64,000 bases of DNA from Amylibacter sp. (GTDB lineage: Bacteria > Pseudomonadota > Alphaproteobacteria > Rhodobacterales > Rhodobacteraceae). The stretch covers positions 175,382 to 239,381 of the forward strand of contig JAJFHZ010000017.1 in the NCBI GenBank assembly GCA_021775355.1, given 5' to 3'. Of the stretch, positions 48,224 through 57,540 are shown piece by piece. Each line of letters begins with the position of its first letter. The first letter of the stretch is position 1. Both the position numbers and the translations under genes were made by a program. Under the pieces are notes generated by a model. It saw only the letters and a program-made list of their open reading frames with translations, did no database searches and had not been told where the DNA came from.

Positions 48224-49711
48224 ATGGTTTCCAAACAACCGCGCCCGAATAGAACATTAGACCGTGACCTAAAAAGCCGTGTCAATTTGGAACAGGCAAA
48301 TATCGCTACCCGCCGCCCTTATGTAGCACCCTGCATTGCAGGGGCTTTCATCATTTTGGCCGGGCTAATTGCCAGCATGGCTTTTGGTTGGAGTTCCCAA
48401 AGCTATATCATTATCGCCGCAACTGCAGTTGGTGCCTATATGGCACTTAATATTGGCGCAAATGATGTGGCCAACAATGTCGGCCCTGCGGTTGGTTCCA
48501 ATGCACTGTCAATGATCGGTGCGCTCATCATAGCCGCTATATTTGAAAGTGCCGGTGCACTACTTGCGGGTGGTGATGTTGTTGGCACTATTTCAAAAGG
48601 CATCATTGATCCCAGTTATATCGGTGATGCCCAGGTATTTATCTGGGTGATGTTCGCGGCGCTTTTATCTGCAGCCGTCTGGGTTAACCTTGCCACATGG
48701 ATCGGCGCGCCTGTTTCAACCACACACGCGATTGTTGGCGGTGTTATGGGCGCTGGTATTGCCGCCGCAGGTTTTACCGCGGTAAACTGGCCTACGATGG
48801 GTAAAATCGCAGCCAGTTGGGTTATTTCACCTGTTCTTGGTGGTTTAGTTGCGGCCTTGTTCCTTTGGTTCATCAAGGTAAATGTGGCAAACAAGCAAGA
48901 TAAAATCGCTGCCGCGCGCCGTTGGGTGCCGGTTCTGATCGCGATTATGGCAGGGGCTTTTTCAACATACTTGGCAGTAAAAGGCATCAAGAAAATTATT
49001 AAGATTGATCTGGAAACTGCATTGATGATTGGCGCCGCTGCATTTGCCATTACATATCTCATTACACGCCCATTAATTCGCCGTCAGTCGGAAGGCCAAG
49101 AAAACAGCAAGAAAACCGTCCGTGATCTGTTTAAAATCCCGCTGGTTTGTGCTGCAGCACTATTGTCTTTTGCACACGGTGCCAATGATGTGGCCAACGC
49201 GATCGGACCGCTTGCCGCAATCGTTCACACCGCCGAGGCGGGGGGCATTGCGGCCAAGGTCACTATTCCGGTCTGGGTAATGGTTGTCGGGGCTTTCGGC
49301 ATTTCATTCGGCCTGTTGTTGTTCGGGCCCAAAATGATTAGAATGGTAGGCGAGCAAATCACCAAACTAAACCCATTACGGGCTTATTGCGTTGCTCTTT
49401 CGGCTGCTATCACAGTGATCATCGCATCATGGTTGGGCCTGCCTGTCAGCTCGACCCATATCGCAGTTGGTGCCGTTTTCGGCGTTGGTTTCTTTCGCGA
49501 GGCCCATTGGCGTTTCAATTCCAACGCCGCAAAAGTTGAAGCCATTATCGCCAAGGAAGCCACCAAACAAACGCAGGAAAAACGCAAGCATCGTAAACTT
49601 GTCCGTCGATCACATTTTCTGACAATCATCGCAGCATGGGTGATAACTGTGCCCGCAGCCGCAATGTTATCGGCCGGCATCTTCCTGATATTAAACGCAT
49701 TCACTGCATAA
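48224..49711 (+). CDS. Inorganic phosphate transporter, Pit family
   Basis: Low-affinity phosphate or metal-phosphate symporter of the Pit family, 495 residues with about ten to twelve helices. The duplicated signature is visible twice: NIGANDVANNVGPAVGSNAL near residue 80 and AHGANDVANAIGPLAAI near residue 320, and GAPVSTTHAIVGG and GLPVSSTHIAVGA match the second half of each repeat. A basic N-terminal tail (about 35 residues) precedes the first helix. No phoU-like partner is adjacent. Confidence 0.92.
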   Translation: MVSKQPRPNRTLDRDLKSRVNLEQANIATRRPYVAPCIAGAFIILAGLIASMAFGWSSQSYIIIAATAVGAYMALNIGANDVANNVGPAVGSNALSMIGALIIAAIFESAGALLAGGDVVGTISKGIIDPSYIGDAQVFIWVMFAALLSAAVWVNLATWIGAPVSTTHAIVGGVMGAGIAAAGFTAVNWPTMGKIAASWVISPVLGGLVAALFLWFIKVNVANKQDKIAAARRWVPVLIAIMAGAFSTYLAVKGIKKIIKIDLETALMIGAAAFAITYLITRPLIRRQSEGQENSKKTVRDLFKIPLVCAAALLSFAHGANDVANAIGPLAAIVHTAEAGGIAAKVTIPVWVMVVGAFGISFGLLLFGPKMIRMVGEQITKLNPLRAYCVALSAAITVIIASWLGLPVSSTHIAVGAVFGVGFFREAHWRFNSNAAKVEAIIAKEATKQTQEKRKHRKLVRRSHFLTIIAAWVITVPAAAMLSAGIFLILNAFTA

Positions 49712-49745
49712 CGATTGATGAAGATTATCAGAAATCCCGCCCGTG

Positions 49746-50522
49746 TTAAGCACCAAAAAAATCCTCTGTATGGATAATCAGATTAGGTCCATCAAACAGA
49801 ACCACACTGTATCCCCCCGGTTCATCCACAAACTTGTACGTGTGTTTCTCGTTCAGGTTTAAGGGGTTTTGGTGACATGTACTTTTGAAAACGGTATATG
49901 AAACCCCGTCCCACTGTCCCGAAATAGTGCGATGAACATGCCCTGATAGTATATGAACAGGCATGGGGTGCGATCTTAGTATGCCAAGAACATCCATTCC
50001 ATTCTCCAACTTGATCTCATCCAACTTGGAAAATCCGATATCGCCAAACGGGTGATGTGTAAAAATAGTGATGGGCCTGTCTTTTGCCTGTTCCAACATG
50101 TCCGCAAGCCAGCCCAACCTGTCGCTGCATAATCGTCCCGAATGATGCCTATCATGGTAAGGCGGGCCATCTAATGTATCCAAAGTAAGAACGCACCAGT
50201 CACCAATATCAAAGCCTGTCTGAATAAATCCGGCATTGTCCAACGTAGCCTGTGGAAATACCTGCACAAAAGCTTCTCGTCGATCATGGTTGCCCATCAT
50301 ATAGGTCACAGGCATGCGCGTATCTGCCAGCATGGGCTTAAGCATCTCATATTCCGATGCAGTGCCACTGTGGGTTAAATCACCCATTAAAACAATACCT
50401 TGCGCATCGGGATGATTAGCCAACGCATGAGCAAAGGCGTCAGTAAAGCGGGCAATGGGGTCCAACCCGATGATGGTACTGTCTTGAATGTGTAAATCGG
50501 AAAATACCAGAAGCTTTTGCAT
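49746..50522 (-). CDS. Calcineurin-like metallophosphoesterase
   Basis: Dinuclear-metal phosphoesterase, 258 residues. Metal-binding motifs are in family order: SDLHI near residue 8, GDLTHSG near residue 47, GNHDRR near residue 77, FTHHP near residue 155 and GHVHR near residue 195. This pattern is that of CpdA-like cyclic-nucleotide phosphodiesterases, but other small phosphoesters are possible. The start lies directly against the pyc stop, so it is probably co-transcribed with pyc. Confidence 0.85.
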   Translation of the reverse strand: MQKLLVFSDLHIQDSTIIGLDPIARFTDAFAHALANHPDAQGIVLMGDLTHSGTASEYEMLKPMLADTRMPVTYMMGNHDRREAFVQVFPQATLDNAGFIQTGFDIGDWCVLTLDTLDGPPYHDRHHSGRLCSDRLGWLADMLEQAKDRPITIFTHHPFGDIGFSKLDEIKLENGMDVLGILRSHPMPVHILSGHVHRTISGQWDGVSYTVFKSTCHQNPLNLNEKHTYKFVDEPGGYSVVLFDGPNLIIHTEDFFGA

Positions 50523-53500
50523 TTAACCCTCGAATTCGATCAGCAGATCCTTTGCATCAACCTGACTGCCCGCAGGGGCATGAATGGCTTTGACGATCCC
50601 GTCATTTTCCGCCGCGATACCGGTTTCCATTTTCATCGCTTCAATCGTGCACAGCAAATCGCCCTGCTTCACCTCTTGGCCCACGGCGACCACAACTGAT
50701 GAAATCACACCGGGCATCGGTGCGCCCACATGTGCGGCATTCCCAGCTTCAACCTGCGCCCTTTTTTGCGTGGTGGCTGTAGCTTTGCGGTTGCGCACAC
50801 GCACAGTACGCGGTTGGCCATTCAGCTCAAAAAACACACGCGCTTCACCTGCGTCATCGGTTTCACCGACCGCCTGCATCAGGATTTCCAAGGTTTTGCC
50901 GGGATCAATCTCGGCGCTGATCTCTTCACCCGACTTCATCCCGTAAAAGAACGTCTTGGTTGGCAACGTGCGCACTGGCCCGTATTTGCGGTGACGACCC
51001 ATGTAATCCAGATAGACTTTCGGATACATCAGATAGCCGTTCAAATCTTCGTCATCGACCTTTAATCCACCCATTTCCTTGGATACTTCAGCTCGGGCCT
51101 TTTCCAGATCAAGCGGGGCTAAATGTTCGCCCGGGCGCGAAGTATCAGGTGCCTCGCCTTTTAAAACCTTCGCTACAAATTTTTCGGGGAAACCGCCCGG
51201 CGGTTGGCCCAGATTGCCCTTCATCATGTCGATTACACTGTCAGGAAAAGCCACGTCCGTGTCAGGATTTTCAACATCGGCGCGTGTCAAATCCTGTGTC
51301 ACCATCATCAACGCCATATCGCCAACAACCTTGGAACTTGGTGTCACTTTGACAATATCGCCGAACATCTGGTTCACATCCGCATAAGTCTTCGCCACCA
51401 GCGGCCAGCGATCTTCCAGGCCCAAGCTACGCGCCTGCGCTTTCAGGTTGGTATATTGCCCGCCCGGCATTTCATGTAGGTAAACTTCAGACGCGGGTGC
51501 TGCAGTACCACTTTCAAACGCCGTATATTGCCCGCGCACCGCTTCCCAATAATCCGAGATTTCACGCACCGCATCAATATCCAGACCCGTGTCGCGGTCC
51601 GTGTTGCGCAACGCCTCGACAACCGAGCCAAGGCACGGCTGTGATGTGCCGCCCGAAAACGCATCCATCGCCACATCCACCGCATCAACACCCGCATCAG
51701 ACGCCGCCAATATAGTCGCCGCTGCTATGCCCGATGTATCGTGGGTGTGAAAATGGATCGGCAAACCGACTTCTTCTTTCAGGGCTTTGACCAGCACTGA
51801 AGCTGCCGCGGGTTTTAGCAGGCCTGCCATGTCTTTCAGACCCAATATATGTGCACCCGCAGCTTTCAAATCTTTGCCCATCGCCACATAATATTTCAGA
51901 TCATATTTTGCACGGTTCGGGTCAAGAATATCGCCCGTATAACAAATCGTACCTTCGCAAACTTTGCCGTTTTCCACCACGGCATCCATTGCAACACGCA
52001 TATTTTCAACCCAGTTCAAGCTGTCGAAAACACGGAAAACATCAACACCTGTTGTTGCGGCTTGGCGCACAAATTCTTGCACCACATTGTCGGGATAATT
52101 CGTATACCCAACACCATTACTGGCCCGCAGCAACATCTGTGAGATCAGGTTCGGCATTGCCTTGCGCAAATCACGCAACCGCTGCCAAGGGCATTCCTGC
52201 AAAAAGCGATAAGCCACATCGAACGTCGCCCCGCCCCAGCACTCCATGCTGAACAATTGCGGCAGATTATGTGCATAAGCATCCGCCACTTTGATCATAT
52301 CATGGCTTCGCATACGTGTGGCAAGAAGCGACTGATGCCCGTCGCGCATGGTGGTGTCGGTAATCAGTAACTGCTTTTGGGCCGCCATCCAGTCGGCCAC
52401 AGCCTGTGGGCCTTTATCCTCAAGCAGGTTACGCGTACCGTATGCTGGTTCTGCCGCGTGATTGGCGGGCGGTTTTGGCACCTTAGCATGTAAATCCGGC
52501 TTTGCCCGGCCTTCAACATCGGGATGCCCGTTAACAGTAATATCCGCAATATAGTTCAAAATCTTGGTTGCGCGGTCACGGCGTGGTTTGAACTTGAAAA
52601 GGTCCGTCGCGTTGTCAATAAATTTCGTGGTATAGCTGTTGTCCAGAAATGTTGGGTGCTTCAACAGATTGATCACAAAGGCAATATTTGTACTGACACC
52701 GCGAATACGAAATTCGCGCAACGCGCGATCCATCCGCGCAATCGCAGACCCGGGCGTCGGGCCGGAACAGGTGATCTTAACCAGCAAGCTGTCATAATAC
52801 CGTGTGATAACCGCACCCGAATAGGCTGTTCCACCATCAAGCCGAACACCCATTCCCGTGGCAGAACGGTAAGCCGTGATACGTCCATAATCAGGGATAA
52901 AGTTGTTTTGCGGGTCTTCCGTGGTAATCCGTGTTTGCAGCGCATGACCGTTCAGACGGATGTCATCTTGTGACGCTTTGCCTGTGGCATCGGCCAAGGC
53001 TTTCCCTTCCGCGATCAGGATTTGCGCACGCACTATATCAATGCCAGTGACTTCTTCCGTCACCGTATGTTCCACCTGAACACGCGGGTTCACCTCAATG
53101 AAAAAGAACTCATCCGTGTCCATATCCATCAAAAATTCGACAGTGCCGGCACATTCATATCCCACATGGGCGCATATTTTGCGGCCCAGCGCACAGATTT
53201 CAGTACGTTGCTCTTCGCTTAAATAGGGTGCAGGTGCGCGTTCCACTACCTTTTGGTTGCGTCGTTGCACAGAACAATCCCGCTCGTACAGGTGATAGAT
53301 TTCGCCATGACTATCGCCCAGAATTTGCACCTCCACGTGACGCGCACGGCGCACAAGCCGTTCCAGATAGCCTTCACCATTGCCAAAAGCCGCTTGCGCT
53401 TCGCGCCGCCCTTCCAGCACTTTTTCTTCCAACTCGTCCGGCCCCATGATCGGCCGCATACCACGACCACCACCACCCCAGCTGGCTTTCAACATGAACG

Positions 53501-53969
53501 GATAACCAACTTCTTCGGCCATGCGGCGCACTTCATCCATATCGTCAGGCAAAACTTCCGTGGCAGGCACAACAGGCACGCCCGCGTCCATCGCCACTCG
53601 ACGTGCCGATGCTTTATCGCCCAATTTTCGCATGGTGGCCGCTTTTGGCCCGATAAACTTAATCCCTGCCGCATCGCAGGCATCCACAAATTCAGGGTTT
53701 TCCGATAACAGCCCATAACCCGGATGGATCGCATCAGCACCCGACATTTTCGCCACGCGAATGATCTCTGCAATGCTTAGATATGCCGCAACCGGCCCCA
53801 TGCCTTCACCGATGCGGTAAGCCTCATCCGCCTTGAAACGGTGCAGACCCAACTTGTCCTCTTCGGCGTAAACCGCAACCGTACGTTTGCCCATCTCATT
53901 CGCTGCGCGCATGATGCGGATGGCTATTTCACCCCGGTTTGCTATCAGAATTTTCGAAAAGTCGGTCAT
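50523..53969 (-). CDS. pyc: Pyruvate carboxylase
   Basis: Biotin enzyme making oxaloacetate from pyruvate and bicarbonate. 1148 residues, the usual length. The biotin carboxylase part (about 1-460) has EVNPRVQVEHTVTEEVTG; the carboxyltransferase part (about 540-820) has DTTMRDGHQSLLATRMRSHD and the metal-binding FHTHDTSG; the linker and biotinyl domain end with biotin lysine in IEAMKMETG. In roseobacters it is the main anaplerotic enzyme. It starts at ATG 53969 and is followed without gap by the metallophosphoesterase. Confidence 0.97.
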   Translation of the reverse strand: MTDFSKILIANRGEIAIRIMRAANEMGKRTVAVYAEEDKLGLHRFKADEAYRIGEGMGPVAAYLSIAEIIRVAKMSGADAIHPGYGLLSENPEFVDACDAAGIKFIGPKAATMRKLGDKASARRVAMDAGVPVVPATEVLPDDMDEVRRMAEEVGYPFMLKASWGGGGRGMRPIMGPDELEEKVLEGRREAQAAFGNGEGYLERLVRRARHVEVQILGDSHGEIYHLYERDCSVQRRNQKVVERAPAPYLSEEQRTEICALGRKICAHVGYECAGTVEFLMDMDTDEFFFIEVNPRVQVEHTVTEEVTGIDIVRAQILIAEGKALADATGKASQDDIRLNGHALQTRITTEDPQNNFIPDYGRITAYRSATGMGVRLDGGTAYSGAVITRYYDSLLVKITCSGPTPGSAIARMDRALREFRIRGVSTNIAFVINLLKHPTFLDNSYTTKFIDNATDLFKFKPRRDRATKILNYIADITVNGHPDVEGRAKPDLHAKVPKPPANHAAEPAYGTRNLLEDKGPQAVADWMAAQKQLLITDTTMRDGHQSLLATRMRSHDMIKVADAYAHNLPQLFSMECWGGATFDVAYRFLQECPWQRLRDLRKAMPNLISQMLLRASNGVGYTNYPDNVVQEFVRQAATTGVDVFRVFDSLNWVENMRVAMDAVVENGKVCEGTICYTGDILDPNRAKYDLKYYVAMGKDLKAAGAHILGLKDMAGLLKPAAASVLVKALKEEVGLPIHFHTHDTSGIAAATILAASDAGVDAVDVAMDAFSGGTSQPCLGSVVEALRNTDRDTGLDIDAVREISDYWEAVRGQYTAFESGTAAPASEVYLHEMPGGQYTNLKAQARSLGLEDRWPLVAKTYADVNQMFGDIVKVTPSSKVVGDMALMMVTQDLTRADVENPDTDVAFPDSVIDMMKGNLGQPPGGFPEKFVAKVLKGEAPDTSRPGEHLAPLDLEKARAEVSKEMGGLKVDDEDLNGYLMYPKVYLDYMGRHRKYGPVRTLPTKTFFYGMKSGEEISAEIDPGKTLEILMQAVGETDDAGEARVFFELNGQPRTVRVRNRKATATTQKRAQVEAGNAAHVGAPMPGVISSVVVAVGQEVKQGDLLCTIEAMKMETGIAAENDGIVKAIHAPAGSQVDAKDLLIEFEG

Positions 53970-53998
53970 TTTGGCCCCCCAAAAGGCAAAGGAATCGC

Positions 53999-54024
53999 AG
54001 CTGTTTAGTATTTACTATACAGCT
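53999..54024. promoter_or_regulatory. Imperfect inverted repeat upstream of pyc
   Basis: AGCTGTTTAGT and ACTATACAGCT are inverted copies (one mismatch) around a 4-base centre. The element lies 30-55 bp before the pyc start, so an operator or leader hairpin is likely. The binding factor is unknown. Confidence 0.4.
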
Positions 54025-54109
54025 ACGCTATAAATACCGTTAAAGAATGCGACATCCAGAGGGTCAACACCGAAATACTACCTAGGGGAAGGTTTATCGA
54101 TAACGGAGC

Positions 54110-55504
54110 TTAAGCTGCCTTCATCAAGCCTTTGGTCTTTAGTTGCACAAGGGTCTCATCCAATGCCTTTGTCGCCCGCGCAATCAACAAATCCGCCTCG
54201 ACCTTTGTCAAAGTTAAAGGTGGCGAAATAATCATTGCATCCCCGACGTGACGGATAATGACATTATTTGCAAAACAACGCTCCCGGCAGATCAGACCGA
54301 CCGTACCTTTGTCACTGGCAAAAGTCGCGCGACTGGCTTTGTCAGGCGTCAGTTCAATCGCCCCCATCATACCGATAATACGGGCCTCACCAACCAACGG
54401 ATGATCGGCCAGTGCTTTCCATTTTGACTGCAAATACGGCCCTATTTCATCGCGCACATAATCGACGATATTTTCCTCATCAAGAATGCGCAAGTTCTCC
54501 AGTGCCACAGCACAGGCCACAGGATGGCCTGAATAGGTATAGCCATGGTTAAATTCATCACCACCGATCACGGACGCCACTTCATCACTGACCATAGAAC
54601 CACCGATCGGCATGTAACCAGAGCTTAGACCCTTGGCGATGGTCATAATGTCGGGCTTGATGCCAAAGGTTTCAGACCCGAACCAATTCCCGGTACGCCC
54701 AAAACCACAAATAACTTCATCCGCGATCAGCAAGATGTTGCGTTCTTTACAAATCCGCTGAATTTCAGGCCAGTAGGTTTCAGGCGGAATGATAACCGCG
54801 CCCGCGCCCTGTACAGGCTCACCGATAAAGGCTGCGACATTATCTTCGCCCAAACGGTCAATTTCCGCTTCAAGTGCGCGGGCGCGTTGCAGGCCGAATT
54901 CAGCAGGCGACATATCACCCCCTTCGCCATACCAATACGGTTGATCAATATGGGTAATATCAGGAATTGGCATGCCACCTTGTGCGTGCATGCCTTGCAT
55001 CCCGCCCAAACTGGCACTACCCATGCTGGAGCCGTGATAGGCATTGTGACGACTGATAATCGTTTTCTTCGATGACTTGCCTTTCAAAGCCCAATAATGG
55101 CGCACAAGTCGAATATTTGTATCATTTGCTTCCGAGCCGGAACCTGCAAAAAACACAGTATTTAAATGTGAAGGCGCAAGTTCAGCCAAACGCGCGGCAA
55201 GCGCAATTGCAGGCGGATGACTGGTTTGGAAAAATGTGTTGTAATATGGTAGTTGCATCATTTGTGCACTAGCTACATCTGCCAGTTCTTTGCGACCGTA
55301 ACCGATGTTTACACACCAAAGCCCGGCCATGGCATCAAGTATCTCTACCCCTTCACTATCCGTAATGAACGCGCCATTTGCCTGCGTGATAATACGCACA
55401 CCCTTTCGCGCCAATGCGTTATTGTCTGTAAACGGGTGCATATGGTGGGCTGCATCCAGTGCTTGCAGTTCTTCGGTTGGCAGGTGGTTATCGATGCGTT
55501 TCAT
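54110..55504 (-). CDS. spuC: Class III aminotransferase, putrescine--pyruvate type
   Basis: PLP enzyme that transfers an amino group from a diamine to an oxo acid. 464 residues from ATG 55504, which follows CAGAGGGC; an upstream ATG at 55522 is possible. Motifs are GSGSEANDTNIRLVRHYW, the PLP-site aspartate in LLIADEVICGFGRTG, and the PLP lysine in TIAKGLSSGYMPIGG. The adjacent GntR regulator and potFGHI polyamine importer favour putrescine or a related diamine (SpuC-type) as substrate. That is inferred from context and similarity. Confidence 0.88.
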   Translation of the reverse strand: MKRIDNHLPTEELQALDAAHHMHPFTDNNALARKGVRIITQANGAFITDSEGVEILDAMAGLWCVNIGYGRKELADVASAQMMQLPYYNTFFQTSHPPAIALAARLAELAPSHLNTVFFAGSGSEANDTNIRLVRHYWALKGKSSKKTIISRHNAYHGSSMGSASLGGMQGMHAQGGMPIPDITHIDQPYWYGEGGDMSPAEFGLQRARALEAEIDRLGEDNVAAFIGEPVQGAGAVIIPPETYWPEIQRICKERNILLIADEVICGFGRTGNWFGSETFGIKPDIMTIAKGLSSGYMPIGGSMVSDEVASVIGGDEFNHGYTYSGHPVACAVALENLRILDEENIVDYVRDEIGPYLQSKWKALADHPLVGEARIIGMMGAIELTPDKASRATFASDKGTVGLICRERCFANNVIIRHVGDAMIISPPLTLTKVEADLLIARATKALDETLVQLKTKGLMKAA

Positions 55505-55569
55505 GGGTGCCCTCTGATTCATCTGGTATGGATTATGAACCGACTTAATCTGAAAGAAACACCCACGTC

Positions 55570-55589
55570 AATAATTTGATCAAATTATT
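55570..55589. promoter_or_regulatory. 20-bp perfect palindrome, likely GntR operator (site 1)
   Basis: AATAATTTGATCAAATTATT is a perfect 20-bp palindrome. It lies between the end of the gntR gene and the start of the aminotransferase (both on the minus strand), so it can regulate the aminotransferase separately. A degenerate TTTAATCAAA lies immediately to the right. The same core TTTGATCAAA recurs before potF. Confidence 0.7.
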
Positions 55590-56239
55590 TAATCAAACAA
55601 CCTTTGCACAATCCCGAAACCCTGTTCAATATCTTTCAAAATCGTTTCACCAACCGCATCCGCATCGCCCGCCACCAAGGCTGCAATGGTTTCATCATGG
55701 CAATCTTCCAATTGTGCCGTGCCCCATTTTCCGGAAATAACCCGATAAAGCGGGCCATATCGCAACCATAACGTGGAAACCAATGCATATAGCAACTCTG
55801 ACTTTGCTTGTGCATAAAGGGTAAAATGGAACTGATGATTATACTTCATATAATCACCTACATTGCCATGCGCGATCGCCAGATTGACCTTGTCGTCAAT
55901 TGCACGCATTTCGTCAATCGTGGCTATAGTCGATTTTGCAGCCCCAATGCTTGCCAGTTTTGGTTCAATCATTCGGCGCACAAATATTAAATCCGTAAAA
56001 TCCTGCTGGCTTATTTCCGGTAAACAAACACGACGGTTGCCTTGAAAAACCAAAGCCCCTTCCGCAGTCAATCGACGAATAGCCTCACGCACGGGCGTCA
56101 TGCCTACATCCAACTCGTCAACCAGACCATATATCGTCACGGCCTGCCCTGGGGCCAGTTCGCCATATAGTATCTTTTCACGCAGCCTGCGATAGACCTG
56201 TTCATGCACCGGGATTTTCTGTGGTAATACTGGCTTCAT
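55589..56239 (-). CDS. GntR family transcriptional regulator (FCD type)
   Basis: DNA-binding regulator of 216 residues. The N-terminal winged helix (about residues 8-75) has EQVYRRLREKILYGELAPG and GMTPVREAIRRLTAEGALV. The FCD ligand domain (about 85-210) has VNLAIAHGNVGDYMKYNHQF, with metal-type histidine positions. It sits between the aminotransferase and the divergent potFGHI, and TTTGATCAAA palindromes flank it, so it probably responds to a polyamine or its degradation product. The effector is inferred. Confidence 0.9.
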   Translation of the reverse strand: MKPVLPQKIPVHEQVYRRLREKILYGELAPGQAVTIYGLVDELDVGMTPVREAIRRLTAEGALVFQGNRRVCLPEISQQDFTDLIFVRRMIEPKLASIGAAKSTIATIDEMRAIDDKVNLAIAHGNVGDYMKYNHQFHFTLYAQAKSELLYALVSTLWLRYGPLYRVISGKWGTAQLEDCHDETIAALVAGDADAVGETILKDIEQGFGIVQRLFD

Positions 56240-56347
56240 TCTTCTGGCTTATTATTTCTGTTTAGTATGCTTCAACTGCATTTGATTTGCACATTTACAC
56301 AGTCTAGTATCAAATCGTCCATAACTAAAGACTTGCTTTTTTGAAAA

Positions 56348-56361
56348 AATTTGATCAAATT
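56348..56361. promoter_or_regulatory. Palindrome, likely GntR operator (site 2)
   Basis: AATTTGATCAAATT is a 14-bp perfect palindrome 34 bp before the potF start, in the divergent gntR/potF region. The core TTTGATCAAA is identical to site 1 near 55577, supporting one regulator for both units and possibly for itself. Confidence 0.7.
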
Positions 56362-56394
56362 CGCAAAAGCGAGTCGAAAATCAGGGAGAAACCA

Positions 56395-57480
56395 ATGAAA
56401 TTTTCAATCACAACCACGATAACGGCACTAATTGCCAGCGCTGTTATCGCCAATGCAGAAGAGGTGCGCGTCTACAACTGGTCAGACTATATTGACGAAG
56501 CATTGCTGGCCAAGTTTGAAGAAGAAACCGGCATTAAGTTGATTTACGATGTATTCGACTCGAATGAAGTTCTGGAAACCAAAATGCTGGCAGGGTCTTC
56601 TGGCTATGATGTTGTGGTACCATCAGGCACATTCCTGTCCCGCCAAATTCAGGCAGGCGCATTCCAGAAACTGGACATGTCCAAACTGCCCAATATCGGA
56701 AATACATGGGATGATATCGAGGCACGCACAGATATTTATGATCCGGGCAACCAGTATTCAATCAACTACATGTGGGGCACCACGGGTATCGGTTATAACG
56801 TTGGCAAAGTAAAAGAAGCCTTGGGGGAAGATGCCCCCGCGGACTCTTTGGCATTGGTTTTTGAACCTGCCAATATGGCGAAATTGAAAGACTGCGGTGT
56901 TTATTTCTTGGATGCTCCAACCGAAATGATCCCAGCGGCATTGAAATACATCGGCGAAGACCCTGACAGCAAAGATGTTGATGTGATCAAAAAAGCCGAA
57001 GCTGTTTTGACAGGTGTCGCCCCTTACGTTCAAAAATACCATTCATCAGAATATATCAATGCCTTGGCAAATGGTGACATCTGTGTAGCATTCGGTTGGT
57101 CCGGCGATGTTCTGCAAGCACGCGACCGCGCGGCAGAGGCGGATAACGGTGTTGAAGTGGAATATGCAATCCCGTCAGAGGGTGCTTTGATGTGGTTTGA
57201 CCAAATGGCCATTCCTGCGGATGCACAAAACCCAGATGGGGCACATAAATTCATCAACTTCATTCTGGACGCTCAAAATATGGCAGCGGCTTCAAACTAT
57301 GTTTATTTTGCCAACGGCAACAAAGCTTCAGAACCATATTTAGAAGAAGACGTTATAGGTGATCCTGCGATTTATCCATCAGCGGATACTGTCAGCAATC
57401 TCTATGTGACCACCGCTTATGGTCCCAAAGAACAACGTGTTGTTACACGAATGTGGACAAAAGTTAAAACCGGCCAATAA
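56395..57480 (+). CDS. potF: Polyamine ABC transporter substrate-binding protein (PotF-like)
   Basis: Periplasmic receptor for putrescine or spermidine. 361 residues from ATG 56395, which follows GGGAGAAACCA and opens a Sec signal (ITTTITALIASAVIANA). The first mature segment EEVRVYNWSDYIDEALLAKF is typical of PotD/PotF receptors. An in-frame extension 54 bp upstream would cover the operator and is rejected. It is followed by an intercistronic hairpin, then potG. The polyamine choice is not resolved. Confidence 0.93.
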   Translation: MKFSITTTITALIASAVIANAEEVRVYNWSDYIDEALLAKFEEETGIKLIYDVFDSNEVLETKMLAGSSGYDVVVPSGTFLSRQIQAGAFQKLDMSKLPNIGNTWDDIEARTDIYDPGNQYSINYMWGTTGIGYNVGKVKEALGEDAPADSLALVFEPANMAKLKDCGVYFLDAPTEMIPAALKYIGEDPDSKDVDVIKKAEAVLTGVAPYVQKYHSSEYINALANGDICVAFGWSGDVLQARDRAAEADNGVEVEYAIPSEGALMWFDQMAIPADAQNPDGAHKFINFILDAQNMAAASNYVYFANGNKASEPYLEEDVIGDPAIYPSADTVSNLYVTTAYGPKEQRVVTRMWTKVKTGQ

Positions 57481-57491
57481 AACCCATCTAC

Positions 57492-57517
57492 ACTCCGCGC
57501 AGCCACCTGCGCGGAGT
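57492..57517 (+). terminator. Intercistronic hairpin between potF and potG
   Basis: ACTCCGCGCAG (57492-57502), loop CCAC, CTGCGCGGAGT (57507-57517): a perfect 11-bp stem, followed by TCTTCTTTA. It lies 12 bp after the potF stop and 24 bp before potG. It probably reduces read-through so that the receptor is made in excess. Confidence 0.75.
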
Positions 57518-57540
57518 TCTTCTTTATAGGCGCAACTTCT

